This document shows, in pieces, positions 12,040-21,327 of a stretch of 64,000 nt of DNA (positions are counted from its first letter, which is position 1; each line of letters starts with the position of its first letter). The DNA is from Carnobacteriaceae bacterium zg-C25. GTDB taxonomy: Bacteria > Bacillota > Bacilli > Lactobacillales > Aerococcaceae. Below the pieces are notes generated by a model. The model was not told where the DNA came from and ran no database searches. It worked only from the letters and a program-made list of their open reading frames with translations. The stretch lies in NCBI GenBank assembly GCA_017945845.1, contig CP072828.1, forward strand, positions 248,001 to 312,000, read 5' to 3'. The translations under genes were made by a program, and so were the position numbers.

Positions 12040-12858
12040 ATGAAAAAATTATCGACAATTTTTGCGTATATCTTTATTGGGATATTTGCATTTATCACAG
12101 TCTTTCCATTTGTTTATATGATTTTAGCAGGGTTAATGACATACGGTGAAACAACAAATATTCCGCCAACATTATTCCCTAAAGAGTTACAATGGGGTAA
12201 CTTTTCACAAGTATTTGAGCGTGCACCATTTGTACAATATTTCTTAAATACAGTATTTGTATCAAGTGTGACAACCATTTTCACAGTAGTCACTTCTTTA
12301 CTGGCTGCATTTGCATTAACGAGTTTGAAATTTAAGTTCAAAGGTGTTGTTTCATTAATTCTTGTGTCGTTGTTAATGGTTCCTTATGAATCGATTATTT
12401 TTACAAATTATCAAACAATCGCACAATTAGGGTTAATCAACTCATATACGGCATTAATTATTCCGTTTTTAACCTCAATTTTTTACATTTACTATTTAAA
12501 TGGATATTTAAAAGGTATTTCAAATGCATATTATAATGCTGCAAAAATTGATGGTGCGAGCGACTTGGATTATATTCGTCGCATTTTAGTTCCGATGACA
12601 AAACCGGCATTAATTACAGTTGGGATTTTAACGTTCATTTCAAGTTGGAATTCATTCTTATGGCCGTTATTGGTAACAAATGATAAAACGTTCCGTTTAT
12701 TAAACAATGGATTATCTGCTTTTGCCACAGAAAGTGGAAGCGATGTACACTTGCAAATGGCAGCTGCTACATTAACTGTTATTCCAATTTTAATTATCTA
12801 TCTAATTTTCAGAAAAGAAATTATTAAAGGAGTGGCAAAAAATGGACTTAAAGGGTAA
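12040..12858 (+). CDS. ugpE: ABC transporter permease, UgpE/MalG-type
   Basis: A 272-residue membrane protein with six predicted segments and the EAA loop (…AAKIDGASDLDYIRRILVPMTKPAL…). GGAGG at 12030 precedes the ATG. Its last 17 bases overlap the next gene in another frame, so translation of the metallo-beta-lactamase-fold protein is probably coupled to it. It forms the second half of the import channel. Confidence 0.87.
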   Translation: MKKLSTIFAYIFIGIFAFITVFPFVYMILAGLMTYGETTNIPPTLFPKELQWGNFSQVFERAPFVQYFLNTVFVSSVTTIFTVVTSLLAAFALTSLKFKFKGVVSLILVSLLMVPYESIIFTNYQTIAQLGLINSYTALIIPFLTSIFYIYYLNGYLKGISNAYYNAAKIDGASDLDYIRRILVPMTKPALITVGILTFISSWNSFLWPLLVTNDKTFRLLNNGLSAFATESGSDVHLQMAAATLTVIPILIIYLIFRKEIIKGVAKNGLKG

Positions 12859-14149
12859 CACAACAGTCACATTTCATGCAGGAATTTTAACCATTGGTGG
12901 AACGGTCATCGAAGTGGCGTATGGGAATTCACATATTTTCTTTGATTTTGGTACAGAATATCGTCCGCATTTGAAATTAAATGATGAATTGGTGCCCACT
13001 TTAGTTGAACATCAATTAATACCGCATTTGGACAACGTGTACGATAAGCGATTCAATTATGCTAATCGACCTGATGCCAAAACATTTGAAAATACTGCCG
13101 TCTTTTTATCGCATGTCCATTTAGATCATTCGCGTATGGTGAATTACTTAGATCCGTCTATTCCGCTATATGCGTTAAAAGAAACAAAAATGATTTTAAA
13201 TAGTTTGAATAGACACGGTAAATTTATTTTACCGAGTCCATTTGAACAAAATCCATTTACACGCGATATTATTGGACTTGATGACAATCAAGTTGTTCGT
13301 GTAGGGGATATTGAAGTTACGGTTATGCCAGTAGATCACGATGCTTATGGTGCGTGTGCGTTACTCATTCGTACACCAGATGGGTTAATCACGTATACCG
13401 GTGATTTACGTTTACATGGCTATGAAGCCGATAAATCAATCGCCATGGCACAAGCTGCAAAACATTCGGACATGTTGATTATGGAAGGTGTTAGCATCTC
13501 TTGGCCAGAAAGATTGACTGATCCAAAGGAAAAAGATATTCAAACTGAAGAGGCTGTAATTGATTGTTTCGTAGAACAAATTAATCAGTATCCAAATCGT
13601 CAAATTACGTTTAATGGGTATCCAGCCAATGTATTGCGATTTAAAAAAATAGTTGAACGCTCACCGCGTCAAGTGGTGTTGGAAGCGAATATGGCTGCCT
13701 TAGTAAAAGAAATTTTCCAAATGGATGTGCCATATTACTATGCTTATACACAAGAACCTAAAAATGAGATGCTTAATCCAACATTAGAAATTAGTCATGA
13801 TACATTGCTTCATGATACAAGTGCTTATGTATGGCAAGCCGTTAATCAGTTCGATAAATTACAAGAAGGTAGTTTATATTTACACTCCAACGCACAGCCA
13901 TTAGGAGATTTTGATCCTGGTTGGCAACCGTTTTTAGATTTACTAGAAAGTAAAAACATTGAGTTCGTGCGTGTCTCTTGTTCTGGTCATGCTTGGCCAG
14001 AAGATCTCAATCGTATCATTGATATGATTGAACCTAAATTATTGGTTCCAATCCATACGTTACATCCAGAAAATCTGCATAATCCGTATGGTGAAAGAAT
14101 ATTGCCGTCTCGTGGCGAAATTATTGTATTAGCAAACAAAGGAGAATAG
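12842..14149 (+). CDS. Metallo-beta-lactamase-fold hydrolase with RNase J-like (beta-CASP) features
   Basis: 435 residues without signal peptide, so cytoplasmic. The metal-binding motif HVHLDH is at 91-96, a second DH at about 164, and TGDLRLHG near 190. The C-terminal part has SCSGHAWPEDLNRII…LLVPIHTLHPE, which resembles the end of the beta-CASP region of RNase J (SGHA…IKP…PVHGE). That suggests a phosphodiesterase or nuclease-like enzyme rather than a lactamase. It sits between the permease and the binding-protein genes of an ABC importer, overlapping ugpE by 17 bp, so it probably processes the imported compound. The fold call is strong. The substrate is unknown. Confidence 0.82.
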   Translation: MDLKGNTTVTFHAGILTIGGTVIEVAYGNSHIFFDFGTEYRPHLKLNDELVPTLVEHQLIPHLDNVYDKRFNYANRPDAKTFENTAVFLSHVHLDHSRMVNYLDPSIPLYALKETKMILNSLNRHGKFILPSPFEQNPFTRDIIGLDDNQVVRVGDIEVTVMPVDHDAYGACALLIRTPDGLITYTGDLRLHGYEADKSIAMAQAAKHSDMLIMEGVSISWPERLTDPKEKDIQTEEAVIDCFVEQINQYPNRQITFNGYPANVLRFKKIVERSPRQVVLEANMAALVKEIFQMDVPYYYAYTQEPKNEMLNPTLEISHDTLLHDTSAYVWQAVNQFDKLQEGSLYLHSNAQPLGDFDPGWQPFLDLLESKNIEFVRVSCSGHAWPEDLNRIIDMIEPKLLVPIHTLHPENLHNPYGERILPSRGEIIVLANKGE

Positions 14150-14157
14150 GAAGAACG

Positions 14158-15426
14158 ATGAAAAAGTTTAAATCAGGTGTTAAAGCGGCGGCGTTAAGTG
14201 TTGCTGCAGTAGCGTTGGCTGCTTGTGGTTCACAAAGCACAAGTTCAAACACAACTACACAAATTGCAACAGAAGTGAAAGAAGCAACAACAATTACGTT
14301 TTGGCATGCAATGCAAGGGCCACATGAAAAAGCTTTAACAAAATTAACTGAAGATTTTATGAAAGCAAATCCTAATGTAAAAGTGGAATTGCAAAATCAA
14401 TCAAGTTATAAAGATTTACAAGCAAAATTAAATGCAACATTTACATCAAAACAAAACCTACCAACAATCTCACAAGCGTATCCAAGTTGGTTGTTTGATG
14501 CAGCACAATCAGATTTATTAGTGGATTTAGATCCATATATTAAAAATGATAAAATTGGCTTAAAAGAAAATGCACCATTAGCATCATTGATGAAAGGTGC
14601 ACAAATTCAAGACAAACAATATGGTATCCCATTCAATAAATCAACAGAAGTTTTATTCTACAACAAAGATTTATTCGAAAAATATGGTGTTAAAGTACCA
14701 ACAACAATGGATGAATTTAAAGAAGTAGCAAAAACTATTTTTGAAAAATCAAACGGTGAAGTTGTCGGTGCAGGTTTTGACTCATTGAACAACTATTATG
14801 CGATTGCTATGAAAAATGAAGGTGTTGATTTCAATTCATCATTAGATTTTTCAAGTGAAAAATCACAAAAAGTTGTGAATTTCTATGCTGAAGGTGTTAA
14901 AGAAGGATACTTCCGTATTGCCGGATCAGATAAATTCTTATCAGGTCCATTCGCTAACCAAAAATTAGCAATGTACATCGGAAGTAGCGCGGGTGAATCA
15001 CACGTTGCTAAACCAGCAAGCGAAAAAGGATTTACTTACGGTGTTGCTGCACGTCCAGCAAAAATCAATTTACAACAAGGTACAGATGTTTACATGTTTA
15101 GTAGTGCAAGCGAAGCACAACGTACAGCTGCTTACTTATACATGAAATTCTTAGCTTCTGCTGATTCTCAATTATATTGGGCACAACAAACAGGTTATAT
15201 GCCTATTGTAGAAAGTGTCTTGAAATCAGATGCTTACAAAAATAGCACAACAAAAGTACCAGCTATTTTAGATGAAACAACTAAAGAATTATTCAGCATT
15301 CCAGCTGTACAAAATTCAGATGCTGCTTACACTGAAGTTCGTACAATTATGGAACAAATTTTAGCGACAGGTACAGCAGACTTTGCTGCTTTAAAAGCAC
15401 AATTATCACAAGTATGGTCTAAATAA
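14158..15426 (+). CDS. ugpB: Extracellular solute-binding lipoprotein (UgpB/family 1)
   Basis: A 422-residue binding protein with a lipoprotein signal: a basic N-terminus, a hydrophobic core, and the lipobox LAAC with Cys23 as the lipidation site. A Ser/Thr-rich spacer follows, then a type 1 periplasmic-binding fold (ITFWHAMQGPHEKAL… near 48-62). It captures the substrate outside the cell for the permeases encoded upstream. GGAGAATAGGAAG precedes the ATG. A terminator 50 bp downstream ends the main transcript, although the next gene may receive read-through. UgpB-like proteins bind glycerol-phosphate esters or sugars; I cannot tell which. Confidence 0.88.
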   Translation: MKKFKSGVKAAALSVAAVALAACGSQSTSSNTTTQIATEVKEATTITFWHAMQGPHEKALTKLTEDFMKANPNVKVELQNQSSYKDLQAKLNATFTSKQNLPTISQAYPSWLFDAAQSDLLVDLDPYIKNDKIGLKENAPLASLMKGAQIQDKQYGIPFNKSTEVLFYNKDLFEKYGVKVPTTMDEFKEVAKTIFEKSNGEVVGAGFDSLNNYYAIAMKNEGVDFNSSLDFSSEKSQKVVNFYAEGVKEGYFRIAGSDKFLSGPFANQKLAMYIGSSAGESHVAKPASEKGFTYGVAARPAKINLQQGTDVYMFSSASEAQRTAAYLYMKFLASADSQLYWAQQTGYMPIVESVLKSDAYKNSTTKVPAILDETTKELFSIPAVQNSDAAYTEVRTIMEQILATGTADFAALKAQLSQVWSK

Positions 15427-15473
15427 TACAATACACACGAGATTGGCAATGTTAGGCGTATGCTTAACGTTGG

Positions 15474-15501
15474 AAAGCAGGGTTAATTACCCTGCTTTTT
15501 T
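15474..15501 (+). terminator. Terminator after the binding-protein gene
   Basis: AAAGCAGGGT pairs perfectly with ACCCTGCTTT around a 5-nt loop and ends in T. It separates the ABC operon from the phosphoesterase gene but lies only 22 bp before that gene's start, so partial read-through is plausible. Confidence 0.85.
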
Positions 15502-15522
15502 AATCAAGAAAAGGATAGAATT

Positions 15523-17076
15523 ATGGAAATTAAACTTTTGGCAACAAGCGATATGCATGGCTACATTTTGCCGACAAACTATGGCGAACGCAACATGAAT
15601 TTACCTTTTGGGACGGCAAAAGTAGCCTCTACTATAAAACACATCAAAAAAGAAGCGAATGGACCTGTTGTGACAATTGACAATGGTGATTTTATTCAAG
15701 GGTCTCCGTTAAGTTATTTTGTAAACAAATCGGAAAAATATCGCGTCAATGATTTAACACAAGTCATCAATGCAATTGGATATGACTTAGGTGTGTTGGG
15801 AAATCATGAATTTAACTATGGCATGGACTATTTAAAACAAGCCGTTTCAAGTTATCAGCATAACATTTTGTGTGCGAATATTTTAAAAGAAGATGGGACA
15901 CCAATTTTTGATAAAGCCTATGAAATTAAAGCATTTGGTGATGTGAAAGTCGCATTTTTAGGTGTAACGACACAATATATTCCAAATTGGGAACAGCCAG
16001 CAACCATTAAAGGATTAACGTTTAAAGGTGTTGTTGAGACGGTTAAAGAATATATGCCGTTGTTGAAAAAAGAAGCGGATGTCGTTGTTGTCGTGTATCA
16101 CGGTGGATTTGAGCGTGATTTACAAACAGGCGAACCAACGGAATTGATTACGGGAGAAAATGAAGGATATGCATTAGTACATGAAGTTGAAGGCATTGAT
16201 GCGTTAATTACGGGACATCAACATCGTGTCATTGCGCAAGAGTTAAATGGTGTGCCAGTTGTTCAACCGGGGCAACGCGGTGAATATGTTGGTGAGATCT
16301 CACTTCAAGTAGAAAAAGTAAATGGTAAATACATCGTTACGTCATCAAGTGCGAAACTGCATCCAACAGGAGAGTTTTCAACAGATGACGAGATAATGCA
16401 ACTTGTTCATGAATTACAGGTAGATGTAGAAGAGTGGCTAGATCAACCAGCAGGGAAAGTTGTTGGAGATATGACCATTACAAATCCGCATGAAGCGCGC
16501 TTAAAAGAGCACCCTTATATTGAGTTTATTCAACGTGTTCAAATGGATGCTACAGGTGCGGATATTTCAGGGACAGCGCTATTTAATAATGAAGGTCGTG
16601 GGTTTAATCCAATTATTACGATGCGTGATATTATTACGAATTACATTTATCCAAACACGCTAGCCGTTGTTCGCATGAGTGGACAAGATTTAAAAGATGC
16701 CATTGAGCAAACGGCGCAATATTTTATTGTAGAAGACGGTGAAATTAAGTTTAATCCAGTCTATATGTTGCCAAAACCACAATATTACAATTATGATATG
16801 TTTGAAGGTGTAGAGTATACCATTAATTTCTCTAAGCCTCTAGGTAGTCGAGTTGTGGAGTTGTGTTATAAAGGCGAACCGTTAAATATGGACGCCACGA
16901 TTGATGTGGTAACAAACCAATATCGTGCAGTTGGTGGTGGAAATTACACCATGTATGGTCCTGAAAAAATTGTAAAAGAAGTACAAATTGATATGACGGA
17001 ACTCATTGCAGATTATTTAAAAAAATACCCAACTATTGAAGCAACAGTAAATCACAATTATAAAGTCACTTTATAG
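15523..17076 (+). CDS. 5'-nucleotidase/2',3'-cyclic phosphodiesterase-family metallophosphoesterase
   Basis: 517 residues with the two-domain UshA/YunD layout. The N-terminal calcineurin-like domain shows the metal motifs SDMHGY (about 9-14), DNGDFIQG (about 50), LGNHEFNYG (about 91), VVYHGGF and ITGHQHR. A 5'-nucleotidase C-terminal domain follows, with the substrate loop around NEGRGFNP. No signal peptide is present, so unlike UshA it should act in the cytoplasm. AAAGGATAG precedes the ATG. Lying directly after an importer with a UgpB-like binding protein, it may hydrolyse imported phosphate esters or nucleotides; that link is inference. Confidence 0.88.
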   Translation: MEIKLLATSDMHGYILPTNYGERNMNLPFGTAKVASTIKHIKKEANGPVVTIDNGDFIQGSPLSYFVNKSEKYRVNDLTQVINAIGYDLGVLGNHEFNYGMDYLKQAVSSYQHNILCANILKEDGTPIFDKAYEIKAFGDVKVAFLGVTTQYIPNWEQPATIKGLTFKGVVETVKEYMPLLKKEADVVVVVYHGGFERDLQTGEPTELITGENEGYALVHEVEGIDALITGHQHRVIAQELNGVPVVQPGQRGEYVGEISLQVEKVNGKYIVTSSSAKLHPTGEFSTDDEIMQLVHELQVDVEEWLDQPAGKVVGDMTITNPHEARLKEHPYIEFIQRVQMDATGADISGTALFNNEGRGFNPIITMRDIITNYIYPNTLAVVRMSGQDLKDAIEQTAQYFIVEDGEIKFNPVYMLPKPQYYNYDMFEGVEYTINFSKPLGSRVVELCYKGEPLNMDATIDVVTNQYRAVGGGNYTMYGPEKIVKEVQIDMTELIADYLKKYPTIEATVNHNYKVTL

Positions 17077-17090
17077 ACCTTTGTTTAAGC

Positions 17091-17232
17091 ACCATAGCAA
17101 TGCGGTGCTATGGCAAATAGCGGTGATATGTAATGACCGATAGTGCTTTAACATTAATTAAGCAACTATTTGTTTAGATACTCTGTACAATCGAATACAA
17201 AAACCGTTGGACGATTGTCCAGCGGTTTTTGT
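17091..17232 (+). terminator. Two hairpins after the phosphoesterase gene; the second is a terminator
   Basis: CCATAGCA with TGCTATGG (about 17091-17112) forms a hairpin with no T tract. The stem 17197-17213 with 17217-17232 (ACAAAAACCG…GGTTTTTGT form) is a strong terminator with A/T tails usable in both directions. Confidence 0.75.
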
Positions 17233-17328
17233 ATATCAGCCATTATAAAACAGAGAATAGTATCATTTTTTAGGTTTGTCGTATAAGAATTCGTTGAACT
17301 CATTACGGTAAAATAAAGGTATCATTAA

Positions 17329-18810
<1,482 letters not shown>

Positions 18811-18845
18811 TTTAAGAGCGACTCTACAAGTTGTAGAACATTAAC

Positions 18846-18892
18846 AATCCAGCAACTTTTTCGTTTTGAAAAGGTTGCTGGATTTTCATTTT
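18846..18892 (+). terminator. Terminator of the GH1 gene
   Basis: A 17-bp stem (18846-18862 with 18868-18884, one G-U pair) and a T-rich tail. Confidence 0.8.
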
Positions 18893-18953
18893 GTAAATGA
18901 TGCATTGAGCATAGTCGCGCAATAAACGCATGTTTTTTAATTTTTTAAAATCC

Positions 18954-18982
18954 TTGCATTTTAAAAGTGCTTCTGATACAAT
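18954..18982 (+). promoter_or_regulatory. Promoter of the uracil permease gene
   Basis: TTGCAT (18954-18959) and TACAAT (18977-18982) with a 17-bp spacer, immediately upstream of the PyrR-binding leader. Confidence 0.75.
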
Positions 18983-18988
18983 ACACAA

Positions 18989-19128
18989 CAGTATAAGTCT
19001 TTAATGCAATCCAGAGAGGTTGTAAAGAAACGATTTTCATATAGAATGGGTAGGGTGTTTTTCTGCCTACACATAAACTAATCTAAATACGTATCCTAAA
19101 GGCAAATACAATATTTGCCTATTTTTTT
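18989..19128 (+). promoter_or_regulatory. PyrR-dependent attenuator leader
   Basis: The leader contains AATCCAGAGAGGTT (19008-19021), a close match to the conserved PyrR-binding loop (ARUCCNGNGAGGYU) of pyrimidine attenuators. A terminator follows: AAAGGCAAATA (19098-19108) pairs with TATTTGCCT (19112-19120) before a run of seven T. When UMP is plentiful, PyrR would hold the anti-antiterminator and let the terminator form. This explains the 176-bp leader and supports a pyrimidine role for the gene downstream. Confidence 0.88.
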
Positions 19129-19158
19129 GTATAAAAATAGGTGTTTTAGGAGGAAAAT

Positions 19159-20451
19159 ATGGAAAAACAATTGTTATTCGATGTCCACGAGAAACCCAAT
19201 GCAAAATTAGGTTTACTATTAAGTGTGCAACACATTTTTGCGATGTTTGGTGCAACGATTTTAGTACCGATTTTGTTAAACATGTCGGTTTCTGTTGCTT
19301 TGTTTTGTAGCGGATTAGGCACGCTTGTGTATATTGTCGCGACTAAAGCAAAGGTACCTGTTTATTTAGGTTCATCATTTGCTTATATTTCAGCAATGGG
19401 ATTGGCAATTCAACAACGTGGTGGCGATATTTCCGCAGCACAAAGTGGTGTCATTTTAGTCGGTTTAGTTTATGTGGTGATTGCCGGTTTAATTAAAGTT
19501 TTAGGTACAGGCTGGATTGATAAATTATTACCACCTATTGTCATTGGACCAATGATTATGGTGATTGGGTTAGGGTTGGCTAGTTCAGCAGTATCGAATG
19601 CCGGTTTTACAAAAGATGGGGATATGCGTCAAATTATGGTTGCGGTAGTCACGTTTTTAGTAACGGCATATGTTAATACAACAGCAAAAGGATTTTTCAA
19701 AATTATTCCATTTTTAGTCGGTATTGTAGCTGGATATATTGTAGCGATTGTTGTGGGTATTGTTGATTTTGCTCCAGTATTGCAAGCCAATTGGGTACAG
19801 TTACCAGATTTCTCCTTACCGTTTTCAACAGGAGGGGTATTCCAAACTTATGAATTTGGGATTACACCACAAGCATTAGCGATTGTACCGATTGCAATTG
19901 TGACAATTTCCGAACATATTGGAGATCATACGGTATTAAGTCAAATTTGTGGTCGTGAATTTTTGAAAAATCCGGGATTAACGCGTACCTTATTAGGAGA
20001 TGGAATTGCGACGAGTTTATCAGCCTTTTTAGGTGGTCCAGCGAATACGACGTATGGTGAAAATACGGGTGTGATTGGTATGACACGTATTGCAAGTGTC
20101 TCTGTAATACGCAATGCAGCATTTATTGCAATGGGGTTAGCGTTATTCGGTAAATTTACGGCGCTCATTTCAACGATTCCAACAGCAGTAGTTGGTGGGA
20201 TGTCGATTTTGTTATATGGTGTCATTGCAAGTAACGGTTTAAAAGTAATGATTGAAAAGAAAGTTGATTTTTCTCTAGCTAAAAATTTAATTATCGCAAG
20301 TGCCATGTTAGTTTTAGGATTAGGTGGTGCCATGTTACAATTATCACCTGAATTGACATTGTCTGGAACTGCACTTAGTGCCTTAACGGGAATTACATTA
20401 AACTTAATTTTACCGACTCGAAAAGGTGAAGAGGGAAAAGAAGTATTGTAA
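19159..20451 (+). CDS. uraA: Uracil permease (NCS2 family)
   Basis: A 430-residue integral membrane protein with about 12-14 membrane segments. The N-terminus LSVQHIFAMFGATILVPILL (20-39) and VYLGSSFAYISAMG match UraA/PyrP closely. The conserved SEHIGDHTVL and GGPANTTYGENTGV blocks carry the substrate-binding Glu residues of NCS2 proton symporters. AGGAGG precedes the ATG. The PyrR attenuator upstream strongly favours uracil over xanthine or other bases. It is also called pyrP. Confidence 0.93.
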   Translation: MEKQLLFDVHEKPNAKLGLLLSVQHIFAMFGATILVPILLNMSVSVALFCSGLGTLVYIVATKAKVPVYLGSSFAYISAMGLAIQQRGGDISAAQSGVILVGLVYVVIAGLIKVLGTGWIDKLLPPIVIGPMIMVIGLGLASSAVSNAGFTKDGDMRQIMVAVVTFLVTAYVNTTAKGFFKIIPFLVGIVAGYIVAIVVGIVDFAPVLQANWVQLPDFSLPFSTGGVFQTYEFGITPQALAIVPIAIVTISEHIGDHTVLSQICGREFLKNPGLTRTLLGDGIATSLSAFLGGPANTTYGENTGVIGMTRIASVSVIRNAAFIAMGLALFGKFTALISTIPTAVVGGMSILLYGVIASNGLKVMIEKKVDFSLAKNLIIASAMLVLGLGGAMLQLSPELTLSGTALSALTGITLNLILPTRKGEEGKEVL

Positions 20452-20459
20452 CATTTCGC

Positions 20460-20488
20460 TTGTTCCTTTAAATGTTTTTGAGTATACT
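20460..20488 (+). promoter_or_regulatory. Promoter of the YczE-like gene
   Basis: TTGTTC (20460-20465) and TATACT (20483-20488), 17-bp spacer, 20 bp before the start codon. Confidence 0.6.
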
Positions 20489-20508
20489 AGTGACATTTGG
20501 AGGTAATC

Positions 20509-21156
20509 ATGAAAAAAATTTATATGAATACAATGTGGTCTTTTCTTGCCATCGTTATCGCATCAATCGGTGTTAGTTTGACGATTAAAGCCAATGTTGG
20601 AACTGGGAGCATCAATGCACTGAGTGGGTCAATTTCAACGGTTACGAGTATAAAAATTGGTACAATACTCATGCTGGTTAATGCATTATGTATCCTTGTA
20701 CAATGGGTTATTCAAAAGAAAGAATTTCATTTCCGTCAATGGTTACAAGTGATTACGGCCATGTTGCTAGGTGAAGTGGTCAATATTATGGTGTATCAAC
20801 TATTGAATAATTGGGTACTCGATGTTTATTGGTTACGTGTGGTGGTACTAATCATCGGTGTGTGTATATCCTGTTTTGCTATTGGGATGCTCGTAAGATT
20901 GAATTTAGTAGTGTTTCCAATTGAAGCATGCGCCATGGTGATTGCACAGTATTCCGGTTGGACGTTTAAAAAAGTGCGTCAAGGAATTGATGTAGTAGCT
21001 ATTTTACTATCATTGGCTATTACATTTATCGCAGATGTACCGTTAACCGTTCGTGAAGGGACACTGTTAAATCTTCTCATTTTTTCACACATTGCACATT
21101 ACTTTATTGAACGTATTGAACATAGAAAATGGTTTGAAACGATTCGAATAAAATAA
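20509..21156 (+). CDS. YczE/YyaS/YitT-type integral membrane protein
   Basis: 215 residues with five to six predicted membrane segments. The pattern (…IGVSLTIKANVGTGSINALSGSIS… and FPIEACAMVIAQYSGWTFKKVRQGID) resembles the YczE family of uncharacterised membrane proteins. The start is ATG 20509, because TTTGGAGGTAATC just upstream is the ribosome binding site; a reading from the TTG at 20497 would put that site inside the gene. It has its own promoter and terminator. Function is unknown. Confidence 0.75.
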   Translation: MKKIYMNTMWSFLAIVIASIGVSLTIKANVGTGSINALSGSISTVTSIKIGTILMLVNALCILVQWVIQKKEFHFRQWLQVITAMLLGEVVNIMVYQLLNNWVLDVYWLRVVVLIIGVCISCFAIGMLVRLNLVVFPIEACAMVIAQYSGWTFKKVRQGIDVVAILLSLAITFIADVPLTVREGTLLNLLIFSHIAHYFIERIEHRKWFETIRIK

Positions 21157-21210
21157 AACGAACAATTTAATGAATAAAAAACTGTCGACACTTTAAATGA
21201 TCAACAGTTG

Positions 21211-21242
21211 AAGGCAACGCTTAAACAGTGTTGCCTTTTTGT
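21211..21242 (+). terminator. Terminator of the YczE-like gene
   Basis: AAGGCAACGCT pairs with AGTGTTGCCTT (11 bp, one G-U) and ends in five T. Confidence 0.85.
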
Positions 21243-21298
21243 ATGGATAAATGGGTGCCTATTGTTTATGTCATAAGTGATTTGCCATAAAACAAAAA

Positions 21299-21327
21299 AA
21301 CTTACTAGCAAATCATGCTAGTAAGTC
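21299..21327. repeat. Left copy of a 29-bp duplicated hairpin (target duplication of IS copy 1)
   Basis: Identical over 29 bases to 22927-22955 on the other side of the IS. It consists of a 10-bp perfect stem (21300-21309 with 21317-21326) around a 7-nt loop. On the minus strand it is followed by TTTTTTTG, so this copy retains the T tract of the original mscL terminator. Confidence 0.9.

Noticed and set aside
21178-21210. AACTGTCGACA…ACAGTT hairpin resembling the IS end
   Set aside because: The stem is short and mismatched, and no element lies beside it; the likeness to the IS end is probably chance.
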